Made by a program: the position numbers and the translations under genes. This document shows, piece after piece, positions 9,998-22,136 of a stretch of 64,000 nucleotides of DNA (its first letter is position 1; each line of letters starts with the position of its first letter). The notes beneath the pieces are model-generated. The model made no database searches. It was not told the origin of the DNA and was given only the letters and a program-made list of their open reading frames with translations. Origin of the DNA: Chrysemys picta bellii (Eukaryota; Chordata; Testudines; Emydidae); assembly GCF_011386835.1 (NCBI RefSeq), contig NC_088794.1:69698434-69762433 (forward strand), given 5' to 3'.

Positions 9998-11562
9998 AGG
10001 TCTCTGTCTCTTTAAGAGCTGGAAAACATGTATCCCACTGGGAATCTTGCTGTCTGAACAGGCATCTTGGCTTTAAACACTGACTAATGTCTTGTAAATG
10101 AAGCCTGCTATTTGGTCATTCTTTTGGTCCATTAGTAATTCACAATCCATTGCTATTCATAATGCTATCTGTATTGAACCCCATGTAGAGTGCATTGCAA
10201 AATGTTAGTAAATCTGCCCTTTGAAGGCTATTAGTTAAGCAATAAATCAACAAAGGGTGTGTGGGGCTGTGATGAAATTATCATAGTCCAGCATTGTTAG
10301 AACATATGAGGCACCATCAGAGGACTCTAATTCCTCTGAGGAAAACTAATTTATTACAGCAACATTCTCTGAATTTCCTTTATTGGTACAAAAATTATTG
10401 TGACAGAAAATTTGGCAATGATCAACAGTATTAGCATTGTTAAATATTTCCTTTGGTTGATTTATCTTTTCAGAACTCATACCAGCTAATACCAACATTA
10501 AATGAAACCTTTCATAATATACAGTTATTTAATACACAAATTTGGCATCATATATTTTTAAAATGGGAGATATAGCAAAAGCAAAAAGTCCTGGTTGATT
10601 TCAGTATTTATATTAAGACTAAAGGACTTCATTTTTATTTTTTAAAAGACAGAAGACTTTAACAGAACAATTGTTTAGTATCATCTACTATAATTATGCC
10701 GGCTAGAAAGTTTCTTTAAAATCCCCATTGTCATGTGCTCATAACGATGCAAAAAATTTTTTTCTTTGGGACTGAAACATTCAAGCTTGAGTAGAACATG
10801 GGCGAGTGGGATTCTGCCCCCATCTCTGGCACCTAATATATTTCTCTGTCTATAGGGAGAAGTGTAAACAGATTGCAAGGGCTTGGAGGAAAAGTCCCCA
10901 GAGAAGGTGTGCATAGAGCTGCCGTAGGTATCCCTATGCTGCACCAGGCCCTGTGCAGATGCCTCCTGGGGGTATATCTGGGGGAAGAAAGGCACCTGTC
11001 AGAAGCAGGGCCAAGGTGCATGCATGCCACTATGAGTATTCAAGCTTGCATAGCACAGAGTACCTGCTGTGTTTTTTGAGAGAGTGAGGGACTCAATAAA
11101 AAACCTTCTGCCATTGTTGTGTCAGGCTAAGGTGATTAAAAAACTGTTCTTTGTGTTTTGAAAAAATTCTATCCACACTTTCTAGTGGGTCTGTGTCAAA
11201 AGTAGAAGAAGCTTTGGTAACTTTGGAGTGGATGAAAATAAGGACGTTGTAGGCAATTGAAAAGTGAGTTCTGAACATAATTTCAAGAATCCAGATGTGA
11301 AAACACTTAAGAAGTGATTGTTTAATTTTTATTTTATTTTAATGGTGACTTTACTGCAAAACACATGTACGGAAGGGGTGGTGGGTAGGTGCTGACTGCT
11401 GGGAGGCAATTTTGGGAAAATCTTCACATTGTATGTGTTCTGGTTCATGGTTACAATTGAATGAATTTATCTGATGGTTTTGACCGTTTTTCTTGTCCAT
11501 CAAATTATACAGGAATGGACTTTTAGTTTTTCAAATTAAGGACGAGCTCCTGCAAACATTTA
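9998..11562. other. intergenic, no recognisable gene or repeat
   Basis: AT-rich unique sequence. Near 11545 the phrase CTCCTGCAAACATTTA begins a dispersed palindromic family that resumes at about 11925 (TTTGCAGGATTAGACCC), so the MITE at 11563 appears inserted into it. Confidence 0.45.
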
Positions 11563-11872
11563 GGGTATGTCTACACTGCAATAAAAAACCCACAGCTGGC
11601 CCACACCAGCTGATTCGGGCTTGCGGGCCTTTGGCTGCTGGGCCGTTTAATTGTGGTGCAAATGTTCCAGCTCAGGCGGCAGCCCAAGCTCTGAGATCCT
11701 CCCACCTCGCAGGATCCTAGAGCCTGGACTCCTGCCTGAGCCTGTAAGTCTACTCTGCAATTAAACAGCCCCACAACCCAATCCCTGTGCCAGAGATGGG
11801 GGGGCAGAATCCCATTCGCCCAAGTCATCTGGCATGAGCCAGCCACGGATGTCTAATTGCAGTGTAGACATG
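11563..11872. mobile_element. Harbinger-like MITE
   Basis: Preceded by TTA, starts GGGTATGTCTACACTGCAAT and ends with the inverse AATTGCAGTGTAGACATG. The interior resembles 4645-4927. The right tip has decayed. Non-coding. Confidence 0.75.
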
Positions 11873-11946
11873 TTCTCAGACACATGTGATATTACACATC
11901 GGAGTAAAATTGCTCACATCCATGTTTGCAGGATTAGACCCATATG

Positions 11947-12749
11947 GTGAAAGTAAGCCAGTACAGTGTACCAGCTACCGGACCAGCTTCCCCAGGCCGC
12001 AATTTAAAGGGCTTGGGGCTCCCAGCAGCGGCTGGAGCCCCGGGTCCTTTAAATTGCTGCCAGAGTCCTGCTGCCGGAGCCTCTGGATAGTGGAGGTGGC
12101 CAGGATCCCCAGGGCTTGGGCGGCGATTTAAAGGGCCCGGGCCTCCGCTGTGGTAGCGGCAGCTGGGAGCCCTGGGCCCTTTAAATCACCGCCGGAGCCC
12201 CACCGCTACTACCCCAGGGCTCCGGCAGCAGGGCTCAGGCGGCGATTTAAAGGGCCAGGGGCTCTGGCCACTGCTACAACCCCGGGCCCTTTAAATTGCC
12301 ACCAGAGCCCCACTACCAGAGCCAGCGGAGATTTAAAGGGCCCAGGGCAGTAGTGATGGCCAGAGCCCCGGGCCCATTAAATCACCGCCTGAGCCCCACT
12401 GCTGGAGCCCCGGGCAGCAACAGCCGGGACCCCTGGGGCTCCTTTGGCAATTTAAAGGGCCTGGGGCTCCACTGCAGTAGCGGCGGCTTGGAGCCCTTGG
12501 CCCTTTAAATCACCGCTCGAGCCCCCAGCCGCTGCTGCTATCCCGGGGCTCCAGCAGCAGGGCTCAGGCAGCGATTTAAAGGGCCTGGGACTCTGCTGCG
12601 GTAGTGGCGGCTGGAGCCCCAGGCCATTTAAATCTTGATTTATAGGGCCCGGGGCTCTAAAGGTCCCGCCCCTTCCGGTTGAGGCCATGCCCCTTCTGGT
12701 TGAAGCCCTGCCCCCTGCTCAGGACTGCTCTGTGTTACTTTCACCCCTG
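11947..12749. mobile_element. non-autonomous hAT-like element with a GC-rich hairpin array
   Basis: An exact 8-bp duplication CCCATATG flanks the block (11939-11946 and 12750-12757). The right end reads TTACTTTCACCCCTG; the left starts GTGAAAGTAAGC, so the terminal repeats match apart from a lost outer CAGG. The interior (about 11998-12636) is six imperfect units of roughly 90-125 bp. Each unit pairs GATTTAAAGGGCC with GGCCCTTTAAATC around a GC-rich loop. The short ORFs here are by-products of the array. Confidence 0.8.
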
Positions 12750-12757
12750 CCCATATG

Positions 12758-15240
12758 ACTGAATTTTTAAAAACTGTCATCACCTTGCAGCTCCCATTTT
12801 TCCATAACCAATATATCCCATACTTCCCTGTACTGCGTAGCAAGTTCTGAATATTTTGAAGCTAGAATGAAAACATTGAAAGCAACTGGGTGATGGGAAC
12901 TTTTGAAAATCTGGCTAACTTGACCTATTTGAGTAAAAGCAGTTGGGAATCAGTCCTGTACTGGTAAATCAGATTTTTAAATAGTGGGCAAGATAGATTT
13001 ATTGGGAGCACCTCGAGTTTATGAGAGAGACGAAACTGTTCCTAGTTAGGACAATAAATCTTCAAAAGCCTTCATTGTACTCCAGCTTGTACTTTGCCTT
13101 GGCATATTTTTTTCCATACAAAATACCAACAGCAAAATTCTGTTTTCAGATACCAACATGTGACTCCCATTAACTAGCTGAGATCAAGAAACTTAAAATA
13201 CTCCATTAGAATGATTCCCCACTTTCCCAAGAGGCATGGCCACAAATTAGATAGCAACTTTAAGTAAGGAATTACTTACTACTACCTGAAAATATTAAGC
13301 TCCTGAAAAAACATCACCATCCTTAAAAAAAAAAAAAAAGTTTAATTTTGAATGGTGGCCCAGAGGCATAGCAGGGTTGTTCTCCAAATTACCATAGATG
13401 AATTTGATGCCCTGAGGTTGTGTTAGTTCAGATTGATTGAAACATCAGTCAGGTTTAATCAGGATGGTTGCGAGAAAGGAATATAAATTGTAAACAGAAT
13501 GGTAGTGCCAAATAGGATGATCAATAAATAAGCGCTCACAGAAATCTGAAGTGTTACATTTCACATGAACTATGAACTCACTTCATAGTAGTTGTGTTAA
13601 AATGGCTGTGATTCATAGCAGGAGGGACTGATTAATATTGTTTATGACATTTTATTAAAGTAAGTTGAACTTCATTTTTCAAAATCCTGGTCACACTCGC
13701 TATTTTTATTCAGTTCCTTTGAAAGCATTTCCTCAGAATAAATCCCATGATTTTTTCTTTGTGTGAATGGAATTGAGACTTTTAGTTAAAAAATAATGAA
13801 CAGTAATTAGGGCATAAATTATTTAAAGGCCTTGTAGTTTAAGCAGACATAAAACCTGGCAGGCAATTAAATTCATGGCAAGCTCTGGGGGATATTGGTG
13901 GAAACAGGTGGAAATAAGTATTTTATGAAACCTGAAGACAAGCTTGAGGGTTCAGGAGATGGTGGTGTGTGGATGCAAACTGGCATTTTTCAATCTAAAG
14001 CTGGTTTAACAAGCTATTTGGGAAACCTTATTGCACTAGTGTGCATGTCCCCTGTGGGGTATCGTGAACCCAAAGCTTCTCATTTAGAGCTGCAGATGGG
14101 GAACAGCTAGCTAGCTCTGTGAAAGCATTCTCAGGCATCCATCTTTTGTGCATAGAAATATCTGTGAAATGAAGCCCAACATTACAGATGCTGTGAAATC
14201 AAAGCAGAGAGAACAGTGTTTGGATAAATAAATAAAGCTTACCAGCATTTATTAATATTGTTAATGGCATAGTGCTAAAGGCTCCGCTACAATGAACCTA
14301 CACCAAAATGGAAAGTTTACACTGCTTAAATATTACTAAAATCTTGCCACAGAACTGAAAAAAACTTACCTTGGCCTTTTGTTTTCCACGATAGAGGTTT
14401 TGATACTTATCTATCTTCAGTATACTAACATAATTCCAGTTAATAAATAGCTTATGAAATAGTGGGATACATTATCCCTGGAAAAATGTACAGGAAATTG
14501 AAAAAATAATTCAATTAAATAGACACATAGCTCCCCTTTGTCAGCTGTATAGACCATTACTGTGCAATGCATACAAATCTACAAGACTTGCTGTCCTTTC
14601 TTCTAATTAAATATGGATTATTGTAAATAATAGTGATATCTCCTTTAGATATGGCCTAGCAAACTAGTATAATAAGTGTATATATAATCTGTGATTTTGC
14701 CAGATGCTTTGGAATGATGCACCTCCAAAGGACTTGATCCTCTGCTGTGAGGGAAAGAAAGTCACAAGTCCATTATGCAACCAAGGCTAGGCCCTCATCT
14801 GGTATAAATTGGCATAACTGTATGAATTTAGAGCTATGATAATTTACTCCAGAAGAGGATCTGGCCCATAGTGTTCAGCTATGCACTCCTCTCTTGGGGC
14901 CTGATCCTACAAACACTTAACACCCCAGGTGTAGACATACCCTCAGTAGTTTTTCTCACCTGCCTAAGTATTTGCAGGATTAGAACCTTAGGTTTTACTC
15001 CTAGTAATAAGTGGGAGGGGTATCTTGGCAGCCTCCTAACTGTGCTCTTATTAATGCCAGATCAGCTTCTCCCCATTATTGTTAACACTGTAAACCTTAA
15101 CTAATGTAAAGCGTTACTCTTAATTTTGCTAATTTTTTTTATCCAGAGCTGAGGCTATCAGACTCCAGTACATCTATGCAGCATTATTATACCAGAGTGT
15201 AGAGCTATGAAACAATATAATGATCAGACTATTATGCTGT
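12758..15240. other. intergenic AT-rich DNA, no gene seen
   Basis: Contains an A run at about 13325-13339 and dispersed repeat fragments near 14790-14870 and 14895-14990 (GGGCCTGATCCTACAAACACTTA ... TTTGCAGGATTAGAACC), the latter apparently carrying a MITE tail (GTGTAGACATACCC at about 14930). No coding evidence. Confidence 0.5.
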
Positions 15241-15700
15241 CACATTTTGGGGTGAAACCCAGACTAGTAAAGTGTTGTGTCACCACCTGCCCGGAAACCC
15301 TGGGTGCCTTAAATGCTCTGCTACAGTGGCTCACAGCCTGATCAGCAACAGCCAGAAGACAAGCGTACAGTTCCCTGAGTGTCTGTATGCTGTGCAGCAG
15401 TGGTTCAGCACTCTGATCCCAGCAGACAACACAACAGCACCCCCTGTTTTCTCCTCGCCTTTGTTTACTACTTGCCCGGTGACCCCAACACACCCTTAGT
15501 CCCAAATTTCCCCATAACCATCTGCCCTGAAGTGTCCAGCCTTCTCCTGGAACACTCAGAGAATTAATACATAGGCACTGGAGGATTTTTTTCTAAATTA
15601 AAAGTAAATGTATTCAGCCAGGTTATTCACATTTGAAAACTGGCTACTGTGCCTGTATGAGAGGTTGTTCCTTTCAGAATATTTCAAATATACCTGTTAG
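15241..15700. mobile_element. possible LTR or retroelement remnant
   Basis: A moderately GC-rich block (GTGTTGTGTCACCACCTGCC ... GTGTCCAGCCTTCTCCTGGAACACTCAGAGAATTAATA) stands out from the AT-rich flanks and resembles turtle LTR-type repeats as I remember them. I could not find clear termini or a target duplication. Confidence 0.35.
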
Positions 15701-15740
15701 CATCAGGGGAGGGAATAACAAGGGAGACTTCGTTGTCCTG

Positions 15741-15985
15741 CCACCTAATTGAATTCACAGCCCTCAGTTAGACACGCAGGCTCCCTATAGAATGAATGTG
15801 GAGAGTCAGGTGCCTAAGAACGGGGTTCACAGAAGCCAGCATGCAGAGTGAGGAGCCACCTAGGCTTGCTAATAGGAAATGCCAAAGAGAGTGTGTGGCC
15901 TCAAATGGATTTGGATGCCTAACTCCAGGATGGAGGAAGACACCTCCCTCCACTTGAGATTCACCTAGAGTTTGGCTCCATAGCC
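15741..15985 (+). repeat. unclassified interspersed repeat, copy 1
   Basis: GAATTCACAGCCCTCAGTTAG and GGGGTTCACAGAAGCCAGCATGC recur as reverse complements at about 41395-41500 (GCATGCTGGCTTCTGTGAATCCC, CACCTAACTCGGGGCTGTGAATTCC), so this is a dispersed family. No class assigned. Confidence 0.6.
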
Positions 15986-16189
15986 AAGTCAGTCCTTCAG
16001 CAATAAAAAAGGACGAAGAGCAGGTGCCCTTATAATCTATAGCCCAAAGCATTACTTAAATTTTCTTTAAAAAAAAAACACAGTCCAGCCTTACCAGAAG
16101 CTGCTTACTGCCTATGTGTGCATAATTAAAAAACATCCCAGGAAAAAAGTGTTAAATATTCATTTATGCTTTAATTACCAACTTCCTGC

Positions 16190-16372
16190 TTTACTGAGTC
16201 TTCCCTCGGCCCGCGCCACTTCCAGCAGCTCCCATTTGCCTGGAGCAGTGAACCGCGGCCAGTGGGAGCCGCGATCAGCCGAACGTGCGGACACGGCAGG
16301 TAAACAAACTGGCCCGGCCTGCAAGGGGCTTTCCCTACACAAGCGGCGTCCCAAGTTTGGGAAACACTGCCC
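16190..16372. mobile_element. hAT-like miniature element fragment
   Basis: A GC-rich insert (CCAGTGGGAGCCGCGATC, GGTAAACAAACTGGCCCGGC) ends TTTGGGAAACACTG, as expected for a hAT terminus. The left end is missing or decayed, so no duplication could be paired. Confidence 0.55.
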
Positions 16373-18139
16373 TAAAGGATTGATTATTTTTATGCCTTTG
16401 GTGGGTTTGTGCAGAAACCACTAAATATAAACAAATTTCTTTAACTAACTCTGCCTGCATCTAAGCAATACCCCAGTTAGTAATAAATAAAATATTTTGC
16501 ACAGTCCTAGTAAATCTATTTGTTTCCATTGAAACTAATGTAGAATCTGTACTGCCCATTCTAACAAATGTAATGCTGCCATTAATAAGTAAAAGGTATA
16601 TTTGTACCTAGAGTATAAGCAAATAAGATAAGTAAGACCAATAGTCTTTTTTCTTTGCTGATATATGAAGTGCCATGTAATTGGAAAATGCTGTTAAATA
16701 TGGAGATTGCTGATTGATTAATAAACCTTCTTGCTGCCTAAAAACCAGTTTCCTTTTTAACCTGTTAGATGTTGCCCGAAATTGTTGGCTGTGATTTCCA
16801 AAGTAGACTGGGGCACTTGGGCACACATTTACTCTTGATTTTAATGGGAACTGGGCATCTAAATCCTTTAGCCTGGGATTTTCAAAGGTGCTTTATTGTG
16901 TTGCTGATTTTATTCAGTCTTTTTATTCACATATGTGAGGTCAATTTGTTCTAAGATCCATGCCAGCTTTACCCCAGAAATAGTAGTTCTACTGGTAAAA
17001 GTCTACCATTGCAAAGGTTTTGGTGGCATGACCTCTCTTCTATTAGGTAAACGTGGGGTGATCAGTGCAGCAGGAAAGTGTGTGATATGGGATGGGTAGG
17101 AAGCATGAGCAAATGATTCAGAGGATTATTGATTAATGTTTTGGTGATATCTAAGGACCCCATCTGAGATCAGGGCCCCATTATGCTAGTTGCTATCATG
17201 GACAAGGTAAAAATCAGTCCTTGTCCCAAAGAGTTTACAATGTAAACACAAAAGTTGAGTGGAGGAAATCAGTGTTATCCTCATTTTACCCCAGGGAAGG
17301 TTGGCAGATCCAGGGGTTGAATTTATATTTCATGAGTCTCATTTCAGTACCTTAACTACCAAACTATTCTTCTACTTTGTGAATCAAAGTATCTCTTAGA
17401 CAGATTCTGATGGTAAAGATTCTATAGAATCCATGGTTCAGTTTACATAGAAGACTGTAGACTGAAGGTGCTTGTTAAAAGCAAGAGTGGCAGACAGTTC
17501 AGTCATCCACCCCTACTTAATTAAAATCATGTAACGGGAAAAGATTCATCTTGATCATTGATGACCTTTTGATATTCATGAAACTCAGTGGTAGGAGAGG
17601 ATGTATTTGGTCATTCAAGAAAAATAAAAAATTCCTTCTACAGGCATAATTATATAGAGGAATGGGTGAAGGGAATCTTTGTTGTTGCTCAGTGACAGTT
17701 GAAGGGAATACAAAACTCGCCAGTGTTGGTGGGAAAAGATAAGGTGGAAAGGAAGGTTCAAGAGAAAAAAAAGGAGTAGATATACTGATGGAGGTACGCT
17801 AGTGGGGAATCAGAATGGACATTTTCTTTATGTGCTAAGAATACCATAAATCTCCCTAGCCCAAACTTCCCCAGCCATTCAAATACAAGAAGTATGGAAC
17901 TGTATTACAGCCATCAACTGAACTTATGAGATGGGATTCGAATTACTTAAATCAATGCCGATAAAAACAAATAACTTGCAAAAGGGTGAAAAAAAATTAA
18001 TTTTACAACATATCAGCAACAACTACAGAATAAGCAAAATAAAGAGTGCTGTATAAATGAGACATTCTTTAAGAACAATACTCTGTTAACAAGGAGCAGA
18101 GATTGCAACTGCAATCACATTTTAGTGTCTTGAAGATAG
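16373..18139. other. intergenic with two old repeats
   Basis: About 16790-16895 matches a dispersed family (TTTAATGGGAACTGGGCATCTAAATCC ... GGGATTTTCAAAGGTGC) also present near 53170-53470 and 63656. About 17136-17395 (GGGCCCCATTATGCTAG ... CAAAGAGTTTACAATGTAAAC) matches a second family with a copy near 23690-23780. Otherwise unique. Confidence 0.45.
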
Positions 18140-18530
18140 TGTTGCCCCATCTTCTGACACCACTATACTATTCTCTGACACCAGCGTCACACCTCTGCCA
18201 AGCAGTAGCAGATGTCCAGGGGCTTGCAGGTTGGCTTCCCAGTGAAGGAGTAATGAGTGACACAGAGTCTGGATATATTCTAAGTGTACCTGGTTTATTT
18301 ACAAATATACTTCAGTCCCAGAATGAGGTATTCAAACAGCATTCAGGACAATCCCTTCTTTCAGGAGTCTCAGCCCAACACCAATATCTGGTTCCCAGAA
18401 AGCAATTTTGCCTCAAAAATTGACTCTAATATGAGACCAAGGCAGAGAGTAAATTTTCCTGCTGCTCACACAGCTCTTTCTCTGAGACCCACTGCCTCTA
18501 CACAGAACCCTGCATGACAAAAACTAGCAG
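18140..18530. mobile_element. possible LTR-like remnant
   Basis: ACCTGGTTTATTTACAAATATAC and the surrounding block resemble the poly(A)-signal region of a minus-oriented LTR, but clear TG/CA termini and duplications were not found. Low confidence. Confidence 0.3.
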
Positions 18531-18564
18531 CTACACAGAATAACTTACCAAGACTGAATATTTA

Positions 18565-19815
18565 TTGAGGAGCTCTTTAATGACCTGAAAATCAAACAGA
18601 AATCCTATCAAAAGTGGAAACATGGATGAATTGCTAAGGAGGAGCACAAAAGAACAGCACAAGCATTCTGGGGTGTATTAACAAAAGTATATGTCAGGCA
18701 TGGGAGGTAATTGTCCCACTCTACTTGGTACTGATGAAGCCTCAGCTGGAGTACTGTGTCCAATTCTGGTCCCCAGGCTTTAGGAACAATGCGGACAAAC
18801 TGGAGTGAGTCCAGAAGAGAGCAATAAAAATGACAAAACATTTAGAAAACTGGCCTATGAGGAAAGGGTTAAAAAAACTGGGTATGTTTAGTCTTTAGAA
18901 AAGAAGACTGAGGGGGCGGGGAACCTGATAACAGTCTTCAAATATGTTATAGGCTGTTATAAAGGGAATGGGGATCAGTTGCTCTCTGTGTCCACTGAAG
19001 GTAGGACAAAAAGTAATGGGCTTAATCTGCAGCAAGGGAGATTTTAATTAGATATTAGGAAGAATTTTCTAACTATAATTAGAGGCCCCGTGTCTGTCAT
19101 GGAGGTTGCAGAAGTCACAGATTCCGTGACTTTCTGCGATATCCTTGATTTCTGCAGTAGCCAGTGTGTCCGACCCCAGGGCTGCTCAGGTGGCCCCACA
19201 GCCAACCTCACGGCCACTGCTGGAACAGTGGGGCCAGCTGCACTGGCTGCTGCTCGGGCAGCCCCTGGCAGCTGGCCCCAGGGACTGCCCAAGCAATGGC
19301 TGGTGTGGCTGGCCCCAGTGACCACCTGAGCAGCAGTTCCCAGTGTGGACGGAGCAGCTGCTGTTCTGGCAGATCCCGATAGCTGGTGCTGCTGGCCCTG
19401 ACACTCCCCCCCAGTAGTGGTCCCCTGTGGCTTGTCCCCTACAGCAGCAGCCCCCTGGGGTGCTCCCCCTGCACCTGTGGCCCCTGCAGCAGTAGCCGCC
19501 TCAAGATTTAGTCCGGAGTATTTATAGTGTAAGTCATGGACAGATCACAGGCCATGAATTTTTGTTTATTGCCCATGAGCTGTCCATGACTTTTTCTAAA
19601 AATACCCATGACTAAATCATAACCTTAACTATAAGGGTAGATAAGCTCTGGAATAGGCTTCCAAGGGAGGTTGTGGAATCCCCATCATTGGAGGTTTTTA
19701 AGAACAGGTTGGACAAACACCTATTAGGGATGGCCCTGCCTCAGTATAGAGGACTGGACTTGATGACTTCTCAAGTCCCATTCCAGCCCTACGTTTCTGT
19801 TATTCTATGATTCAC
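18565..19815 (+). mobile_element. CR1 LINE 3' portion, split by a later insertion
   Basis: The plus strand carries the decayed end of CR1 ORF2 (ATCAAACAGAAATCCTATCA, CTGGAGTACTGTGTCCAATTC, GGAAGAATTTTC) and, after an interruption at 19079-19626, the last coding segment and 3' UTR (GGAATAGGCTTCC, TTGGACAAACACC, GGACTGGACTTGATGAC), ending at CR1's ATTCTATGATTC terminus. Multiple stops make it inactive. Confidence 0.85.
19079..19626. mobile_element. 548-bp hAT-like insertion inside CR1
   Basis: Flanked by an exact 8-bp duplication AACTATAA (19071-19078, 19627-19634); removing one copy restores a continuous CR1. The interior has a GC-rich centre and inverted motifs around GTCATGGACAG ... CTGTCCATGAC near the right end, and ends ATGACTAAATCATAACCTT. 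The 8-bp duplication favours hAT. Terminal repeats are weak. Confidence 0.7.
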
Positions 19816-21542
19816 TTATATGCCAAGAAAGAGGACTTTGAAGATTATGGGTAATAGTGTCACCCTGTGAGGCCTTCTAGAACAATATTCTCCATTGGTA
19901 CTTTCCTTGCAACAAATGTAGTTGTTTACTGGCCAAAGTCAATTAGCTATTGTTGGTATTCACAGGCACCATCTTCCCTCATATTAAAACTTGCTCATTG
20001 ATTTTACCCAGAGCCACTGTTGTTCACCTTGGCTCAATTTAAAATGTCAACAAAATATCCAAGGTGCCTTTGGAATCTTTACTGAGTTTCTCAATTATGT
20101 TCAGGTTGGGGGTATGATTGATAGACAATCTCTAGATTGTCTCAAGGATGAATTTCACTGGAGGTGCAAATCAATTGCTGTTAACATATGGCTCCAATAG
20201 ACAATTAAATACAAAACATTTTTAGACCCCTGACATGCCTTCTGTTATTTTTCAGCACACACCCACACTAACCTCTAGTTTAATCTTAGTCATTCTTATG
20301 CTAGTTAGTAATGGCTCTCTTTGCCGTCCAAGGAGTTGAATAAATTCATTATGACTGATTATGTCAAACTCAATCCAGTGGCATTTCCTCTTTCTTTGTG
20401 GTTCTCAGTTTTCAAACCTCCCTTCACTTCTGTTAGAGGACCCTAAAACATGTTACTTTTCTAGCATCTGCTCAGATTTTGGCCTGTGATATATTCTGGT
20501 GATTGGCAATATTATCCTGGAGTGTCACTGGGTCCCTAGCCACTAGGCATAACACAAGGAAATAGTTGTGACCTTCTTTATTTCTACTACAACAGTTCTC
20601 CTTTGTCTCTTTATCAGTCTGCTCAGTGGCTAAGAAGAGGAAAGGGATAAACTCCCAGTGGTGTGGTGTTGGTGGTTTTCAATCGTAAGGCTATTTTTCA
20701 AGCTTGTCAGCCAGCACTGACATTATGCAGTTCTTTAGGAGGTGTTCTTTTGATGGATAATACCCCAGGGACTTCAGCCAGAGCAGCAATGGCAGCAGCA
20801 GAAGCAACTGAGGTGGTAGCATGATTTTTAGTGGATGAAACAGAAGAACTTGCAGAACCTGTGAGAATGTGACCCACAGGAGAAGCTGTTGCCAACTTGC
20901 TCTCTTTTTTTTATAACTTTTCCCTTTCTTTTTCATTATGTTTGATATTTTTCTGAGACTGAATTTTGTTAACTGTAAGTAGCTTGCGACAGTGAACAGG
21001 GTCTGCTGTGATATAGAACACTCACAAAGAAAACGTATGAAAAAGAACTTTCAAATAACGGAGAAGATATTGGTGAGCTAGGGCTGGTTCTGTGAAGTAC
21101 ATAATGTCCAGTCATCACCCATAGACCCTAGTGGGAGCTGAGTATGCGCCATTACTTGCAAAGTTGCTCAGCACTCAGGCACAAGGCTTTAGTTTGCTGT
21201 GAATTCCTGTGCCAAGCTAGATCTTACAGTGATTCTCCCCCCACATCTTCACTTGGCAAGGAGATTGCAACCTTGGCTTTCAAAGCAAGAGTTCTCCACA
21301 ATTATCCAGGCAGGACTTTGTCATGTCTGCTAATATCTCTGCAATCCACTCCAGATGGTTCTGTCCTTGAATTCTATTCAGAAATGTGGATAAGTGCAGA
21401 AACCTGTTGCTCACTAACTCAGCAGTATTTGTAGGTGAAACATACTATGCCTTTGCTCTGCACAGATTGCACTGGCTCAGTTTCCAGGTACAGTTCAAAG
21501 TATTGATTTGAGCTCTAAAAAGATTCACGTCTGGCTAGCTAA
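19816..21542. other. intergenic, no gene or clear repeat recognised
   Basis: AT-rich sequence with short, featureless ORFs only. Nothing supports a gene. Confidence 0.5.
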
Positions 21543-22136
21543 GGGTATGTCTATACTGAATTTAAAAAAACCCACCACAGCAGCAAGTCTCAGCCCAGGC
21601 CAATTGACTTGGGCACATGAGGCACATGTTATGGGACTAAAAATAGCAGTGTAGACATTGCTGCTTGGGCTGAAGCCCAGGCTCTGAGACTCACCCCTCT
21701 TGACTAGTTTCAGAGCCTAAGCGGAACATCTACACTGCTATTTTTAGCCCTGTAGCAGGAGGCCCATGAGTTCAAGTCAGTTGCTCCAAGCTCTGAGGGC
21801 TTGTCTTCACTACCCGCCTGGATCGGCGGGTAGAAATCGATCTCTCGGGGATTGAATTATTGCGTCTCGTCAGGACGCGACAATTGATCCCCGAATCGAC
21901 GCGCATACTCCACCAGCGCAGGTAGGAGTAAGTGCCGTCGACGGGGGAGCCGCAGCGGTCGATTTGCCGCCGTCCTCACAGCGGGGTAAGTCAGCTCGGA
22001 TACGTCAAATTCAGCTACGCTATTTGCGTAGCTGAATTTGCATATCTTAAATCGATCTCCCCCCTAGTGTAGACCTAACCTGAGACTCACTGCCACAAGT
22101 TTTGGGAGGGGGAGGTTCAGTGTTAACATACCCAGC
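21543..22136. mobile_element. Harbinger-like MITE hosting a second MITE
   Basis: The outer copy starts GGGTATGTCTATACTG near 21543 and carries the inverted-pair motifs GTGTAGACATTGCTGCTTGGGCT and AGCGGAACATCTACACTGC. It resumes after the inner insert as ACTCACTGCCACAAGTTTTG and ends near TTAACATACCC. Same family as 4645-4927 and 11563-11872. Confidence 0.65.
21798..22079. mobile_element. Harbinger MITE (inner, nested)
   Basis: Starts GGCTTGTCTTCACTACCCG and ends CTAGTGTAGACCTAAC; CTGAG occurs on both sides (21793-21797, 22080-22084). It holds the CTACGCTATTTGCGTAG hairpin of the 7829-8120 family in the opposite orientation. Harbinger targets are normally 3 bp, so the 5-bp match may be partly chance. 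Confidence 0.75.

Noticed and set aside
12000..12843. Possible coding exons in a GC-rich island
   Set aside because: The region is a hairpin array within a hAT element bounded by an exact 8-bp duplication; it is not a CpG-island gene.
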